A stretch of 64,000 bases of DNA from Rhodococcus ruber NBRC 15591 (GTDB taxonomy: Bacteria; Actinomycetota; Actinomycetes; Mycobacteriales; Mycobacteriaceae). This document shows, piece by piece, positions 48,329 to 57,098 of this stretch. Within the stretch, counting starts at the first letter, position 1. Every line of letters begins with the position of its first letter. Under the pieces are notes generated by a model. The model did no database searches and was not told the origin of the DNA. It was given only the letters and a program-made list of their open reading frames with translations. The stretch is from positions 1 through 64,000 of the forward strand of contig NZ_BCXE01000008.1 of the NCBI RefSeq assembly GCF_001894945.1. The letters are read 5' to 3'. The translations under genes were made by a program, and so were the position numbers.

Positions 48329-48904
48329 ATGGCGCGCATTCCCGCGGTGACACCGGCCGAGGCCGGTGTCGCGACGAAGATCGCCTATCGGATGGCCCGG
48401 CGCCGCTTCGGGGAGGTGCCCGAGCCGTTCGCCGTCTACGCCCACCATCCGGCGCTGATGCGGGCGAGCGCCGTGCACGAGACGCTCGTCGAGCGCGCGT
48501 CGACGGTGCTGCCGCCGCACGTGCGCGAACTCGCGGTGTACCGGGTGGCCTGGAGCGTCGGGTGCTCCTGGTGCGTCGACTTCGGCACGATGCTGCAGCG
48601 GCTCGACGGCCTCGACGTGGACCGCCTCGAGCACATCGCCGACTATGCGACCTCCGACGCCTACAGCGACGACGAGCGTGCGGCGATCGCGTACGCCGAC
48701 GCGATGACGGGAGCCGGCGGCGACGGCGGTGCGGCCGTCACGGTGACGGACGAGCAGGTCGCCGACCTCGAGCGGCGCTTCGGACGGGCCGGGGTGGTCG
48801 AATTGACCTACCAGATCGCGCTCGAGAACATGCGGGCCCGGATGAACTCGGCCCTGGGCATCCACGAGCAGGGTTTCAGCACCGATGCGTGCCGGGTGCC
48901 GTAG
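48329..48904 (+). CDS. Carboxymuconolactone decarboxylase / AhpD-like protein
   Basis: 191 residues with the AhpD-type helical fold. The redox-active pair is in VGCSWCVDFG (CxxC) with nearby acidic and His residues, so a thiol peroxidase-like or alkylhydroperoxidase role is more likely than decarboxylation. CCGGGGAACGGAG provides an upstream purine-rich site. It is convergent with the VOC gene at 48922. Confidence 0.85.
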   Translation: MARIPAVTPAEAGVATKIAYRMARRRFGEVPEPFAVYAHHPALMRASAVHETLVERASTVLPPHVRELAVYRVAWSVGCSWCVDFGTMLQRLDGLDVDRLEHIADYATSDAYSDDERAAIAYADAMTGAGGDGGAAVTVTDEQVADLERRFGRAGVVELTYQIALENMRARMNSALGIHEQGFSTDACRVP

Positions 48905-48921
48905 CTGCAGGACGACGCGGC

Positions 48922-49335
48922 TCAGGGCAGCACGAGCTGACCGATGGGACCCGGATTCCAGGCGATCTCCCACCGGAATCCGTCGGGGTCCGCGAAATAT
49001 CCTGTGTAGCCGCCCCACTCGCGTTCGACCGCGTCGGAGACCGGATCGGCTCCGGCGCGTCGGGCGGTGTCCAGCACCCGGTCGACATCCGCTCGGTCGG
49101 CGACGTTGTGGGCGAGCGTCACGGGCGGGACGCCGCTCCGGCGAACGGGCCCGACCTCGGCTGCGAAGTGCTGTTCGTCCCACAGGGACAGGACGAGGTG
49201 CGGTCCGACCTGGATCATCAGCACCTCGCCGGGCACATCGACGACGGGCGTCCAGCCGAGCCCGTCGACGTAGAAGCGCCGGGTGCGCTCGAGGTCCGCG
49301 ACGGCAAGGGTGACGAAGCTCAGTCGGGGCTCCAT
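48922..49335 (-). CDS. VOC-superfamily (glyoxalase-like) protein
   Basis: About 137 residues. Opening RLSFVTLAVADLERTRRFYVDGLGW and closing GYTGYFADPDGFRWEIAWNP are typical of the VOC metal-binding modules. The ATG at 49333-49335 is chosen because it begins the conserved first strand; an in-frame upstream start would add 28 residues. It lies 10 bp downstream of the stop of the ECF sigma gene on the same strand and may be co-transcribed with it. Confidence 0.82.
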   Translation of the reverse strand: MEPRLSFVTLAVADLERTRRFYVDGLGWTPVVDVPGEVLMIQVGPHLVLSLWDEQHFAAEVGPVRRSGVPPVTLAHNVADRADVDRVLDTARRAGADPVSDAVEREWGGYTGYFADPDGFRWEIAWNPGPIGQLVLP

Positions 49336-49345
49336 GACCGCGACT

Positions 49346-50257
49346 CTAACCGTCGAGGCGGACGCCGCGGAGCTTGTCGGGATTGGCCATGTCGTAGGCC
49401 GCCCATACCCGCCCGTCACGGACGGTGCAGCCGACGACCCGCCCGGCGAACGCGCGGCGGGTCCCGTCGCCGGGGGAACCGGCGCTGACGAACCCCAGTT
49501 CGCCGTTGACGAGCGCCGGCGTGCCGGCCAGGAACGCCTCGGCGCCGTAGCGCTGCATCAGGCCCAGGAAGAACCGGGCGAACCGGTCGGCGCCGACGAC
49601 GACGTTGATCGCGGTGCGGGTGGTGCCGCCCGCGTCCCCGATCACCCGGGCGTCGGGGTCGAGCGCCGCGACCACCGCCGCGAGGTCCCCGGAGGCGAGG
49701 GCCGTCATCAGCCGCTGTACCGCCTCGACGTGCTCGGCGGCCGGCACGGGCGGCGGCGCGGCCGCGACGGCTCGCCGGCCGCGGGAGGCGAGCTGGCGCG
49801 CGGACGCCGGCGTGACGTCGAGAATGGCGGCGATCTCGTCGAACGGCACCGCGAAGCCGTCGTGCAGGACGAAGGCGACGCGCTGGGCCGGGGTGAGCGT
49901 GTCCAGCACGACCATCGCCGCCATCCGGCTGTCCTCCTGCCGCACAACGGCTTCCAGCGGATCGGGGGAGGACGGTCCGCCGACCGGAGTGACGATCGGT
50001 TCGGGCAGCCACTGGCCGACGTAGTTCTCGCGACGTACCGCGGCCGACCGCAGCCGGTCCAGGCACAGACGTCCGACCACGGTGGTCAGCCACGCCCGCA
50101 GATCGTCGATCCCGTCCGCGTCCGCGCGGTCGAGTCGCAGCCAGGCGTCCTGGACCGCGTCCTCGGCGTCGGCGACGCTGCCGGTCAGCCGGTAGGCGAC
50201 GGAGAGCAGGTGCGGCCGATGCTGCTCGAAGGCGTCGGCGAGCACGGCGGTGCGCAT
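49346..50257 (-). CDS. ECF RNA polymerase sigma factor, SigJ/ECF41-like with C-terminal SnoaL domain
   Basis: 303 residues. Region 2 (LLSVAYRLTGSVADAEDAVQDAWLRL) and region 4 (LTPAQRVAFVLHDGFAVPFDEIAAIL) are intact. A C-terminal SnoaL-like extension (about 180-303) with NPDKLRGVRLDG is characteristic of the ECF41/SigJ group, where it regulates the sigma factor in place of an anti-sigma factor. The regulon is unknown; ECF41 genes often sit by AhpD- or VOC-type redox genes, both of which occur here. Confidence 0.9.
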   Translation of the reverse strand: MRTAVLADAFEQHRPHLLSVAYRLTGSVADAEDAVQDAWLRLDRADADGIDDLRAWLTTVVGRLCLDRLRSAAVRRENYVGQWLPEPIVTPVGGPSSPDPLEAVVRQEDSRMAAMVVLDTLTPAQRVAFVLHDGFAVPFDEIAAILDVTPASARQLASRGRRAVAAAPPPVPAAEHVEAVQRLMTALASGDLAAVVAALDPDARVIGDAGGTTRTAINVVVGADRFARFFLGLMQRYGAEAFLAGTPALVNGELGFVSAGSPGDGTRRAFAGRVVGCTVRDGRVWAAYDMANPDKLRGVRLDG

Positions 50258-50411
50258 GGGCCGATCGTACCGACCGGCATCCGGTTCGCGGCCGGTACGG
50301 TAGCGGATCGGACAAGTCAAGGGATTCGCACACGGATGCGCCGAAGCGTTGCCCCGTCGCCGCGGCCCGGGCCAGACTTCCGGAGTCCGATCGCCGCAGA
50401 AGGAGTCCACC

Positions 50412-50441
50412 GTGTACGAGTGTCCGGACTGTTGTCGCTGA
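50412..50441 (+). CDS. Putative cysteine leader peptide of the organosulfur operon
   Basis: A nine-codon ORF, read as fMet-YECPDCCR then TGA. Three of nine residues are Cys, two of them adjacent. It starts at GTG with AAGGAG 6 nt upstream, an excellent ribosome site for such a short frame. The downstream genes import and cleave organosulfur compounds, so Cys codons are the logical sensor: with low Cys-tRNA the ribosome would stall. Cysteine-responsive attenuators built on poly-Cys short ORFs are reported in mycobacteria, mostly leaderless as I recall. Expression is not proven. Confidence 0.72.
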   Translation: MYECPDCCR

Positions 50442-50461
50442 CCCTCCCGGTGTAGCCCGCC

Positions 50462-50480
50462 CGTCCGGCCCGTCCGGACG
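50462..50480 (+). other. Candidate attenuator hairpin downstream of the Cys leader
   Basis: CGTCCGG (50462-50468) pairs with CCGGACG (50474-50480), loop CCCGT. GTCCGGAC inside the leader ORF (50422-50429) could instead pair with the right half (50472-50479), so two mutually exclusive folds are possible and a stalled ribosome would choose between them. Confidence 0.5.
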
Positions 50481-50608
50481 CCGGCACTCGATCTTCCGTT
50501 GCTGCACCGCGAATCCCGGTGCCGTGGACGCCTCGCCGTCGCCGCACCGCACTTCTCCGTGCCCGCTGTGCCGGGCCTCCTCGCCGAACGTAAGGGACAA
50601 CTCTCGCG

Positions 50609-51697
50609 ATGTCGTATTCCATGCTGCGCAGCCGGCTGGCCCGGCCGGTTGCGGTCGCAGCCACCCTCGTCACCCTCGCCGCGGGGGTCGCGGCGTGCTC
50701 CCCGGGGTCGGGGACCGCCACCACCGACGACGGGCGCACCGTTCTGCGCTACCAGGGCTCGGCCGGCCAGGTCACCTACCCCGAACTCGCGGAGAGCCTC
50801 GGCTACTACGAGAACGTCGCGCTGGACTGGGTGGGTGACACCACCAGCGGTCCGCAGGACATCCAGTCCGCGGCCACCGGGCAGACCGAATTCGGCGGCG
50901 CATTCAACGGTGCCGTCATCAAGCTCGCCGCCGCCGACTCGCCGATCACATCGGTCATCAGCTACTACGGCTCCGACGAGCAGTCGTTCAACGGCTACTA
51001 CGTGCTCGAGGACAGCCCGATCCGCACCGCCCGGGATCTGATCGGCAAGAAGGTGGGGATGAACACGCTCGGTGCGCACCACGAGTTCCTCGTCCGCGAA
51101 TGGCTCGCCCGGCAGGGGTTGACCCCGGACGAGATCGGGCAGGTCGAACTGATCGTCGTGCCGCCGGTGAACACCGAACAGGCATTGCGGGAGGGACAGA
51201 TCGACGTGGGCACCCTCGGCAGCGTGTTCCGCGAGACCGCGGTCGCGCGCGGCGGAATCCGACCGCTGTTCACCGACGAGTCCCTGTTCGGGGCGTTCAG
51301 CTACGGCACGTACGTCTTCCGCGACGACTTCATCGCCGAGAACCGGGATGCGGTGGCGGATTTCGTGCAGGGCACCGCACGTGCGATCCGCTGGGCGCAG
51401 ACCACCCCGCGCGACACGGTCATTGCCGAGTTCAAGGAGATCATCGGCAGCCGCGGCCGCAACGAGAGCACCGACCTGGTCGAGTTCTACCAGAGCCCCG
51501 GCGTCGCCGGACCGGGCGGGACGATCACGGAACAGGAGATCCGGACCTGGCTCGACTGGCTCGCCCGGAACGGCGAACTGCCCGACGGCACGTTCACCCC
51601 ATCCGACATCTACACCAACGAGTTCAACCCCTACGCCAACGGCACCTACGAACCGTCGAGCGGTCCGAACGGTGAACCCGTCGAGGAGGCGAAATGA
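50609..51697 (+). CDS. ssuA: ABC transporter substrate-binding lipoprotein (SsuA-like, organosulfur)
   Basis: 362 residues. A lipobox (LAAGVAAC, C30) anchors it to the membrane, followed by an NMT1/SsuA-type periplasmic-binding fold (TSGPQDIQSAATGQTEFGGAF, NTLGAHHEFLVREWLARQGL). AAGGGA precedes the ATG. It is the first gene of a five-gene co-directional set. Sulfonate or a similar sulfur ligand is inferred from family and leader peptide; the ligand is unproven. Confidence 0.85.
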   Translation: MSYSMLRSRLARPVAVAATLVTLAAGVAACSPGSGTATTDDGRTVLRYQGSAGQVTYPELAESLGYYENVALDWVGDTTSGPQDIQSAATGQTEFGGAFNGAVIKLAAADSPITSVISYYGSDEQSFNGYYVLEDSPIRTARDLIGKKVGMNTLGAHHEFLVREWLARQGLTPDEIGQVELIVVPPVNTEQALREGQIDVGTLGSVFRETAVARGGIRPLFTDESLFGAFSYGTYVFRDDFIAENRDAVADFVQGTARAIRWAQTTPRDTVIAEFKEIIGSRGRNESTDLVEFYQSPGVAGPGGTITEQEIRTWLDWLARNGELPDGTFTPSDIYTNEFNPYANGTYEPSSGPNGEPVEEAK

Positions 51698-52512
51698 GCA
51701 CCACCCCGAAGCTCCGTCTCGAGCACGTGACCAAGCGGTTCCCGGTCCGCGGTACGGACACCGCGTTCACAGCCCTCGACGACGTCAGCCTCGACGTCGC
51801 CGACGGTGAGTTCCTCGTCCTCGTCGGCCCCAGCGGCTGCGGCAAGTCCACCCTGCTCGACCTGCTCGGTGGGCTGAGCAGCCCGACGTCCGGCCGGATC
51901 CTGCTCGACGGACAGCCGATCTCCGGGCCGGGCCTGGACCGGGGCATCGTCTTCCAGCAGTACGCACTCCTGCCGTGGCGCACCGCGCGGCACAACATCG
52001 AATTCGGCCTCGAGGCGAAGGGGCTGCCCCGGCGGCAGCGGCGTGAGCGCGCCGAGCACTACCTCGAGCTCGTGGGGCTGCGTGGATTCGGAGATCGTTA
52101 TCCGCACGAGCTGTCCGGTGGCATGAAACAGCGCGTCGCGATCGCCCGGAGCCTGGCGTTCGACCCCGAGGTGCTCCTCATGGACGAGCCGTTCGCCGCG
52201 CTCGACCTACAGACCCGGGAATCGTTGCAGGACGAGCTGTTACGGATCCGCCACGAGACCGGCAAGACGATTCTGTTCATCACCCACGGCATCGACGAGG
52301 CGGTCTACCTCGGACAGCGCGTGGCCGTCCTGACGTCCCGGCCCGGACGGGTCGAGGCCGTCGTGGACATCGACATCGATCGCACCGTCGACGACGTCCG
52401 CTCCGGCGAGGCGTTCCGACACTATCGACACCGGATCTGGTCCTTGCTGCACTCGGACGTCGAGCGCGCGCAGAACCACGGTGCCGCAATCCAGGAGGTC
52501 CACCATGTCTAG
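51694..52512 (+). CDS. ssuB: ABC transporter ATP-binding protein (SsuB-like)
   Basis: 272 residues. Walker A GPSGCGKST, signature LSGGMKQRVAIARSL, Walker B VLLMDEPFAALD, and the H-loop in FITHGIDEA are all intact, in the nitrate/sulfonate/taurine importer subfamily. The ATG overlaps the ssuA stop (ATGA), and the 3' end overlaps ssuC by 8 nt. Confidence 0.93.
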   Translation: MSTTPKLRLEHVTKRFPVRGTDTAFTALDDVSLDVADGEFLVLVGPSGCGKSTLLDLLGGLSSPTSGRILLDGQPISGPGLDRGIVFQQYALLPWRTARHNIEFGLEAKGLPRRQRRERAEHYLELVGLRGFGDRYPHELSGGMKQRVAIARSLAFDPEVLLMDEPFAALDLQTRESLQDELLRIRHETGKTILFITHGIDEAVYLGQRVAVLTSRPGRVEAVVDIDIDRTVDDVRSGEAFRHYRHRIWSLLHSDVERAQNHGAAIQEVHHV

Positions 52513-53377
52513 TCCGAGCGCCACGTTGATCCACCCCGTCGCGCTCGACGGGGCCCTGGCGGAGCAACGACCCGCACCGGCCCCGCCGGCTCGAGGCGCC
52601 GGGACCGGCCCCTGGATCGGTGCCTTCGTGTGGCGCGGGCTCAAGCCGGCCGTCGCGATCCTCGCCTTCCTCGCGGTCTGGGAGATCGCGCCCCGGCTCG
52701 GACTCGTCGACGAGGTGTTCCTGCCGCCCTTCACCGTGGTCGCGGACGCCTTCGCCCAGCTGATCGGCGACGGCCGGCTCGCCGAGCACCTCGGTGCCAG
52801 CCTGTCCCGGGCCGTCACCGGCTTCGGGATCGCGGTGCTCGTCGCGATCCCGCTCGGTGTGGCGATCGGCTGGTACCGGCCGGTGGCCGAGTTCCTCGAT
52901 CCGATCCTCGAGTTGTTCCGCAACACCGCCGCGCTCGCGCTGCTGCCGGTGTTCATCCTGATCCTGGGCATCGGCGAGACCTCGAAGGTGGCGCTGGTGA
53001 CCTACGCGAGCACCTTCCCGATCCTGCTCAACACCGTCTCCGGCGTGCGCACCGTGGATCCGCTCCTGGTGAAATCGGCCCGCTCCCTCGGTCTGCCTTC
53101 GTACCGCCTGTTCCAGAAGGTGATCCTGCCGGCCGCGGTGCCGACGATCTTCACCGGCATCCGGATGGCCGCGGCCTCGTCCATCCTCGTGCTCATCGCG
53201 GCCGAGATGGTCGGCGCCAAGGCGGGTCTCGGCTATCTCGTCACCGCTTCGCAACTCAACTTCCAGATCCCGAACATGTACGCCGGCATCGTCGCCATCT
53301 CTCTCGTCGGTCTGACCTTCAACGGGATCCTCGTCGCGGTCGAGCGCCGGCTCTCCCGCTGGCGCGCAGACCGGTAG
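52505..53377 (+). CDS. ssuC: ABC transporter permease (SsuC-like)
   Basis: About 290 residues with six transmembrane helices and the EAA-type coupling loop (SARSLGLPSYRLFQKVILPAAVPTIFTGIR). AGGAGG lies 6 nt before the ATG inside the end of ssuB. Together SsuA, SsuB and SsuC form a complete importer. The downstream monooxygenase gene follows after 33 bp. Confidence 0.92.
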   Translation: MSSPSATLIHPVALDGALAEQRPAPAPPARGAGTGPWIGAFVWRGLKPAVAILAFLAVWEIAPRLGLVDEVFLPPFTVVADAFAQLIGDGRLAEHLGASLSRAVTGFGIAVLVAIPLGVAIGWYRPVAEFLDPILELFRNTAALALLPVFILILGIGETSKVALVTYASTFPILLNTVSGVRTVDPLLVKSARSLGLPSYRLFQKVILPAAVPTIFTGIRMAAASSILVLIAAEMVGAKAGLGYLVTASQLNFQIPNMYAGIVAISLVGLTFNGILVAVERRLSRWRADR

Positions 53378-53410
53378 TCCCCTCGTTCCCCCACACCTGG
53401 AGAGGTTGTC

Positions 53411-54760
53411 ATGTCGCAGTCCCCGAAGCAGTTCCACCTCAACGCCTTCCTGATGGGAGTCGGTCATCACGAGGCCGCCTGGCGGCACCCGCGCACCGAC
53501 GCGCGCCGCGTCCTCGACGTCGCACACTTCCAGGAGCTCGCGCAGATCGCCGAACGCGGCACGCTCGATTCGGTGTTCTTCGCCGACGGTCTCGCAGTGG
53601 GGCCGCGCGTCGAGCACAACGCTCAGGCGATCTTCGAACCGATCACCCTGCTCTCGGCGATGGCCGTCGTCACCGAGCGCATCGGCCTCATCGCCACCGC
53701 GTCCACCGGCTTCAACGAACCGTTCAACCTCGCCCGCAAGTTCGCCTCGCTCGACCACATCAGCCACGGCCGCGCCGGCTGGAACATCGTCACCTCCGGA
53801 GGTGCCGACGAAGCCCGCAACTTCGGATACGACGAGACCCCCGACCACGCCGGTCGTTACGACCGCGCCGCCGAGTTCGTCGATGTGGCGACCGGTCTGT
53901 GGGACAGCTGGGAGGACGACGCCGTCGAACTCGACGTCGAGAGCGGTCGTTTCGCGGACCCGGGCAAGGTCCACCCCGTCGACCACGACGGCCCGCGGTT
54001 CTCGGTACGCGGACCGCTCAACACCCCGCGCTCCCCGCAGGGCCGTCCCGTCCTGGTGCAGGCCGGATCGTCGGAGAGCGGGAAGGACTTCGCCGCCCGG
54101 TACGCCGAGGCCGTGTTCACCGCGCAGCGCACCCTGGCCGAGGGACAGGCGTTCTACCGCGATCTGAAGGCGCGGGTGGCCGCGGTGGGACGCGATCCGC
54201 ACTCGCTGAAGGTGCTCCCCGGGATCGTGCCGTTCATCGGCGACACCGAGGTCGCGGCGAAGGCGCTCGAGCAGGAGTTCACCGACCTGATCTCGCCGGC
54301 CTACTCGCTGCGTCAGCTCTCCGGGATGGTGGGGGTGGACCTCACCGACCATGCTCTCGACGCGCCGCTGCCCCCGCTGCCGCCCCTCGACCGGATCCAG
54401 GGCAACAAGAGCCGCTACGAGCTGGTGAAGAACCTCGCCGAGAACGAGCACCTGACCGTGCGCCAGCTCATCGGCAAGCTCGGCGGCGGACGGGGGCACC
54501 GCACGTTCGCGGGCACCGCCGAGCAGATCGCCGACGACCTGCAGCTGTGGTTCGAGGGCGGAGCCGCGGACGGCTTCAACGTCATGCCGCCCTACCTGCC
54601 CGGTGGTCTCGAGGACTTCGTCGAGCAGGTCGTGCCGATCCTCCGGGATCGGGGACTGTTCCGCACCGAATACACCTCGACGACGTTGCGCGGCCACTAC
54701 GGGCTCGACCGCCCGGCCGGCCGGTTCGACGCTGTGCCGGCTCGGGCGGCGACGGCCTGA
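53411..54760 (+). CDS. FMNH2-dependent LLM monooxygenase (NtaA/SnaA/DszA family)
   Basis: 449 residues. The start HLNAFLMGVGHHEAAWRHP and the blocks GWNIVTSGGADEARNFGYDE and LVQAGSSESGKDFAARYAEAVF are hallmarks of the NtaA/SnaA/DszA monooxygenases, which use reduced FMN from a partner reductase. DszA family members attack sulfones; others act on nitrilotriacetate or antibiotics. In an SsuABC-type operon the likely role is oxidative release of sulfur from an imported organosulfur compound. A flavin reductase gene is not seen nearby. Confidence 0.9.
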   Translation: MSQSPKQFHLNAFLMGVGHHEAAWRHPRTDARRVLDVAHFQELAQIAERGTLDSVFFADGLAVGPRVEHNAQAIFEPITLLSAMAVVTERIGLIATASTGFNEPFNLARKFASLDHISHGRAGWNIVTSGGADEARNFGYDETPDHAGRYDRAAEFVDVATGLWDSWEDDAVELDVESGRFADPGKVHPVDHDGPRFSVRGPLNTPRSPQGRPVLVQAGSSESGKDFAARYAEAVFTAQRTLAEGQAFYRDLKARVAAVGRDPHSLKVLPGIVPFIGDTEVAAKALEQEFTDLISPAYSLRQLSGMVGVDLTDHALDAPLPPLPPLDRIQGNKSRYELVKNLAENEHLTVRQLIGKLGGGRGHRTFAGTAEQIADDLQLWFEGGAADGFNVMPPYLPGGLEDFVEQVVPILRDRGLFRTEYTSTTLRGHYGLDRPAGRFDAVPARAATA

Positions 54761-54773
54761 GTGCACGGGCCCA

Positions 54774-54799
54774 GTCGCGCGGAGGGAACCCCGCGCGAC
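54774..54799 (+). terminator. Terminator after the DszA-like gene
   Basis: GTCGCGCGG (54774-54782) pairs with CCGCGCGAC (54791-54799), 8-nt loop, 13 bp after the stop. It would reduce read-through into the next LLM gene, which may therefore have its own promoter. Confidence 0.65.
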
Positions 54800-54863
54800 C
54801 GGGGCCGGTCCGCGATACTGGGGATCGGCATGCAGGCCCCGATCTCGAAGACAGGAATCCCAC

Positions 54864-55850
54864 ATGCGATTCGGAATGTTCGTCCCCCAGGGCTGGCGGC
54901 TCGACCTCGTCGGCATCGAACCCGCCGAGCAGTGGCGGGTGATGCGTGACCTGGCTCAGCGCGCCGACAGCGGACCGTGGGAGTCGATCTGGGTGTACGA
55001 CCACTTCCACACCGTGCCGGTGCCCACCGAGGAGGCCACCCACGAGGCGTGGTCGCTGGTGTCGGCGTTCGCCGCGGTCACCGAGAGGGTGCGGATCGGG
55101 CAGATGTGCACCGCCATGGGCTACCGCAACCCCGCCTACCTGGCGAAGGTCGCCGCGACCGCGGACATCGTTTCGGGCGGCCGCATCGAGATGGGCATCG
55201 GCGGCGGATGGTACGAGCACGAGTGGCGCGCCTACGGATACGGCTTCCCGTCCCCGCCGGAGCGGTTGCGCCGCCTCGACGAGGGTGTGCAGATCTTCCG
55301 TCAGGCCTGGACCACCGGCACGGCCACCCTGCACGGCCGGCACTACCAGGTGGACGGTGCCGTCGTGCGGCCGCTGCCGCTGCAGGAGGGCGGCATCCCG
55401 TTGTGGATCGCCGGTGGCGGGGAGAAGGTGACGCTGAAGATCGCCGCGAAGTACGCGCAGTACACCAACTTCGACGGCACCCCGGAGGGTTTCGCCCACA
55501 AGTCGGAGATCCTGCGGGGGCACTGCGCCGAGGTGGGCACCGATTTCGACGCCATCGTGCGCTCGGCGAACTACAACGTCGCCATCGGCCGCACCGAGGC
55601 CGAGGTGCAGGAGCGTCTCGGCACGCTGCGGGCCCGGCTCGAACCGTACGTCGGGCCCGAGAAGGCCGACGGTGCGCTCGACGCCTTCCGGGGTCTGCCC
55701 GCCGTGGGAACACCCGAGCAGATCGTCGAGAACTTCAGGGCGCTGAAGAAGCAGGGCATGACGTACGCGATCCTCTACTTCCCCGAGGCCGCCTACGACA
55801 CCTCGGGCATCGAACTGTTCGAGAAGGAGGTCCTGCCCGAACTGCTCTGA
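54864..55850 (+). CDS. LLM-class (F420-dependent) oxidoreductase
   Basis: 328 residues. The start RFGMFVPQGWRLDLVGI and the blocks GGRIEMGIGGGWYEHEW and GGIPLWIAGGGEKVTLKIAAKYA mark the F420-type LLM subgroup. AGGAA precedes the ATG; the reading frame stays open upstream but the conserved fold begins here. It follows the DszA-like gene by about 100 bp with a hairpin between, so its link to the sulfur operon is likely but weaker. The substrate is unknown. Confidence 0.88.
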   Translation: MRFGMFVPQGWRLDLVGIEPAEQWRVMRDLAQRADSGPWESIWVYDHFHTVPVPTEEATHEAWSLVSAFAAVTERVRIGQMCTAMGYRNPAYLAKVAATADIVSGGRIEMGIGGGWYEHEWRAYGYGFPSPPERLRRLDEGVQIFRQAWTTGTATLHGRHYQVDGAVVRPLPLQEGGIPLWIAGGGEKVTLKIAAKYAQYTNFDGTPEGFAHKSEILRGHCAEVGTDFDAIVRSANYNVAIGRTEAEVQERLGTLRARLEPYVGPEKADGALDAFRGLPAVGTPEQIVENFRALKKQGMTYAILYFPEAAYDTSGIELFEKEVLPELL

Positions 55851-55863
55851 CCGGCCCCGTCGA

Positions 55864-56427
55864 TCACATCGGCCATCCGTCGGCCGGTACGCGTGGGTCG
55901 TCGGGCAACAGGCCCGCGACCCACGCGTCGTGCCGGGACCCGCGCTGCAGTATCCCGCGCCGCTGCACGCCTTCGAAGCGGAAGCCGACCCGGCGGGCCA
56001 CCGCCGCCGACGCGCGGTGCCCGGCCAGCGCCCGCCACTCGATGCGGTCCAGTTTCAATCCGTCCGAGCGGAAAGCATAGTCGCACAGCAGGTTCACCGA
56101 CTCCGTCGCGAGTCCGCGGGCGCGGGCAGCCGGGGCAATCCAGTACCCGATCTCCGCCGCCGACGCGTCCCGCTCGATCAACCCGACGGTCCCCAACAGC
56201 GGACCGTCGGCGGACGTCCGCACCGCCCATACCGGGCTGTGCGCCGCCCAGCCCGCGGGCACCACGTCGCCGACGAACCGTTGCGCGTCCGCCCGCGTGT
56301 AGGGGTCCGGGACCGTCGTCCACCGCACGATCGACCGGTCCCGGCAGGCGGCCGTGATCGCGTCGACGTCGCCCGCCCGGGGCACCGTGAGAACGACGGT
56401 GCTTCCGGTGAGGACGACGGGGCGCAT
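55864..56427 (-). CDS. GNAT-family N-acetyltransferase
   Basis: 187 residues of the RimJ/RimL type. Motif A is EIGYWIAPAARARGLATESVNLL with the acetyl-CoA pyrophosphate loop RGLATE, and motif B includes LAGHRASAAVARRVGFRFEG. It acetylates an amine, perhaps a protein N terminus or small molecule; the target is unknown. It ends 13 bp from the convergent LLM gene and starts 2 bp after the membrane protein stop, probably sharing its transcript. Confidence 0.88.
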   Translation of the reverse strand: MRPVVLTGSTVVLTVPRAGDVDAITAACRDRSIVRWTTVPDPYTRADAQRFVGDVVPAGWAAHSPVWAVRTSADGPLLGTVGLIERDASAAEIGYWIAPAARARGLATESVNLLCDYAFRSDGLKLDRIEWRALAGHRASAAVARRVGFRFEGVQRRGILQRGSRHDAWVAGLLPDDPRVPADGWPM

Positions 56428-56429
56428 GG

Positions 56430-57098
56430 TCAGCGCAGGTCGGCGGGCAGGTCCTTCGGGTCCAGCACGAGCCGGCGCTCCTCGCTGGCCGCGACCTCGT
56501 CCGAGCGGGAAAGCTTGCCTTCGAGCACCTTCCACTCGGTCTCGTCGATCGCGGCGGCGGCCTCGCGCAGCACCGAAGCGTCCCGGGTGCCCCATGCGAT
56601 CGGCATCGGGCTGACCATCTGCCACACGCCGCTCGTGTTGCGGGTGGTGCGGTCCGACAGCACCGCGACGGACGGCACGCGCTCGCCGACCCGCACCCGG
56701 TGCCCCGGTACGGCCGTGACGTCCCGGGCGACCAGGGCGTAACGGTGACCGTCGGTCTGCGGCTTGGCGATGTCGACGAGCGCGAGCAGCGTCATCCCGC
56801 GCGGCCGGATTTCGGAGACCACGGCCGGAACCAGCGGGCTGTCCCGGTACAGATCCTGGATCGTGCCCACCTTGCGCGGAGCCCACACCGCGACCCACGC
56901 GGAAGTGAGCGCGGCGACGACGACCACGGCCGCGACGACGAAGGACCACGCCCGGCCGACCGCGATCAGCCATACGGCGGCTACGGTGAACAGCACCGCC
57001 AGCACGATCGCCGACACCCGTAGTCGTCGCACCTCGGCGACGGTCTGATTGACGGCCTTGGCGTGGGGCAGGTCCACGGGAAAGTCGAAACGACGCAC
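56430..57098 (-). CDS. DUF3239-type membrane protein
   Basis: 222 residues. Two adjacent transmembrane helices (about 30-50 and 53-73) are followed by a soluble beta-rich domain with IQDLYRDSPLVPAVVSEI and PMPIAWGTRD. I recognise the general DUF3239 pattern of mycolata but no function is known. It is the first gene of a two-gene unit with the acetyltransferase. Confidence 0.65.
   Translation of the reverse strand: MRRFDFPVDLPHAKAVNQTVAEVRRLRVSAIVLAVLFTVAAVWLIAVGRAWSFVVAAVVVVAALTSAWVAVWAPRKVGTIQDLYRDSPLVPAVVSEIRPRGMTLLALVDIAKPQTDGHRYALVARDVTAVPGHRVRVGERVPSVAVLSDRTTRNTSGVWQMVSPMPIAWGTRDASVLREAAAAIDETEWKVLEGKLSRSDEVAASEERRLVLDPKDLPADLR

Larger units (their letters stand above)
50258..50608. promoter_or_regulatory. 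Control region of the sulfonate-type ABC operon
   Basis: 351 bp between the sigma-factor start and ssuA. It holds a nine-codon Cys-rich leader ORF (50412-50441) with a good ribosome site, three copies of GTCCGG(AC) at 50422, 50463 and 50472, and a hairpin at 50462-50480. Nothing else gene-like is visible. Confidence 0.65.
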
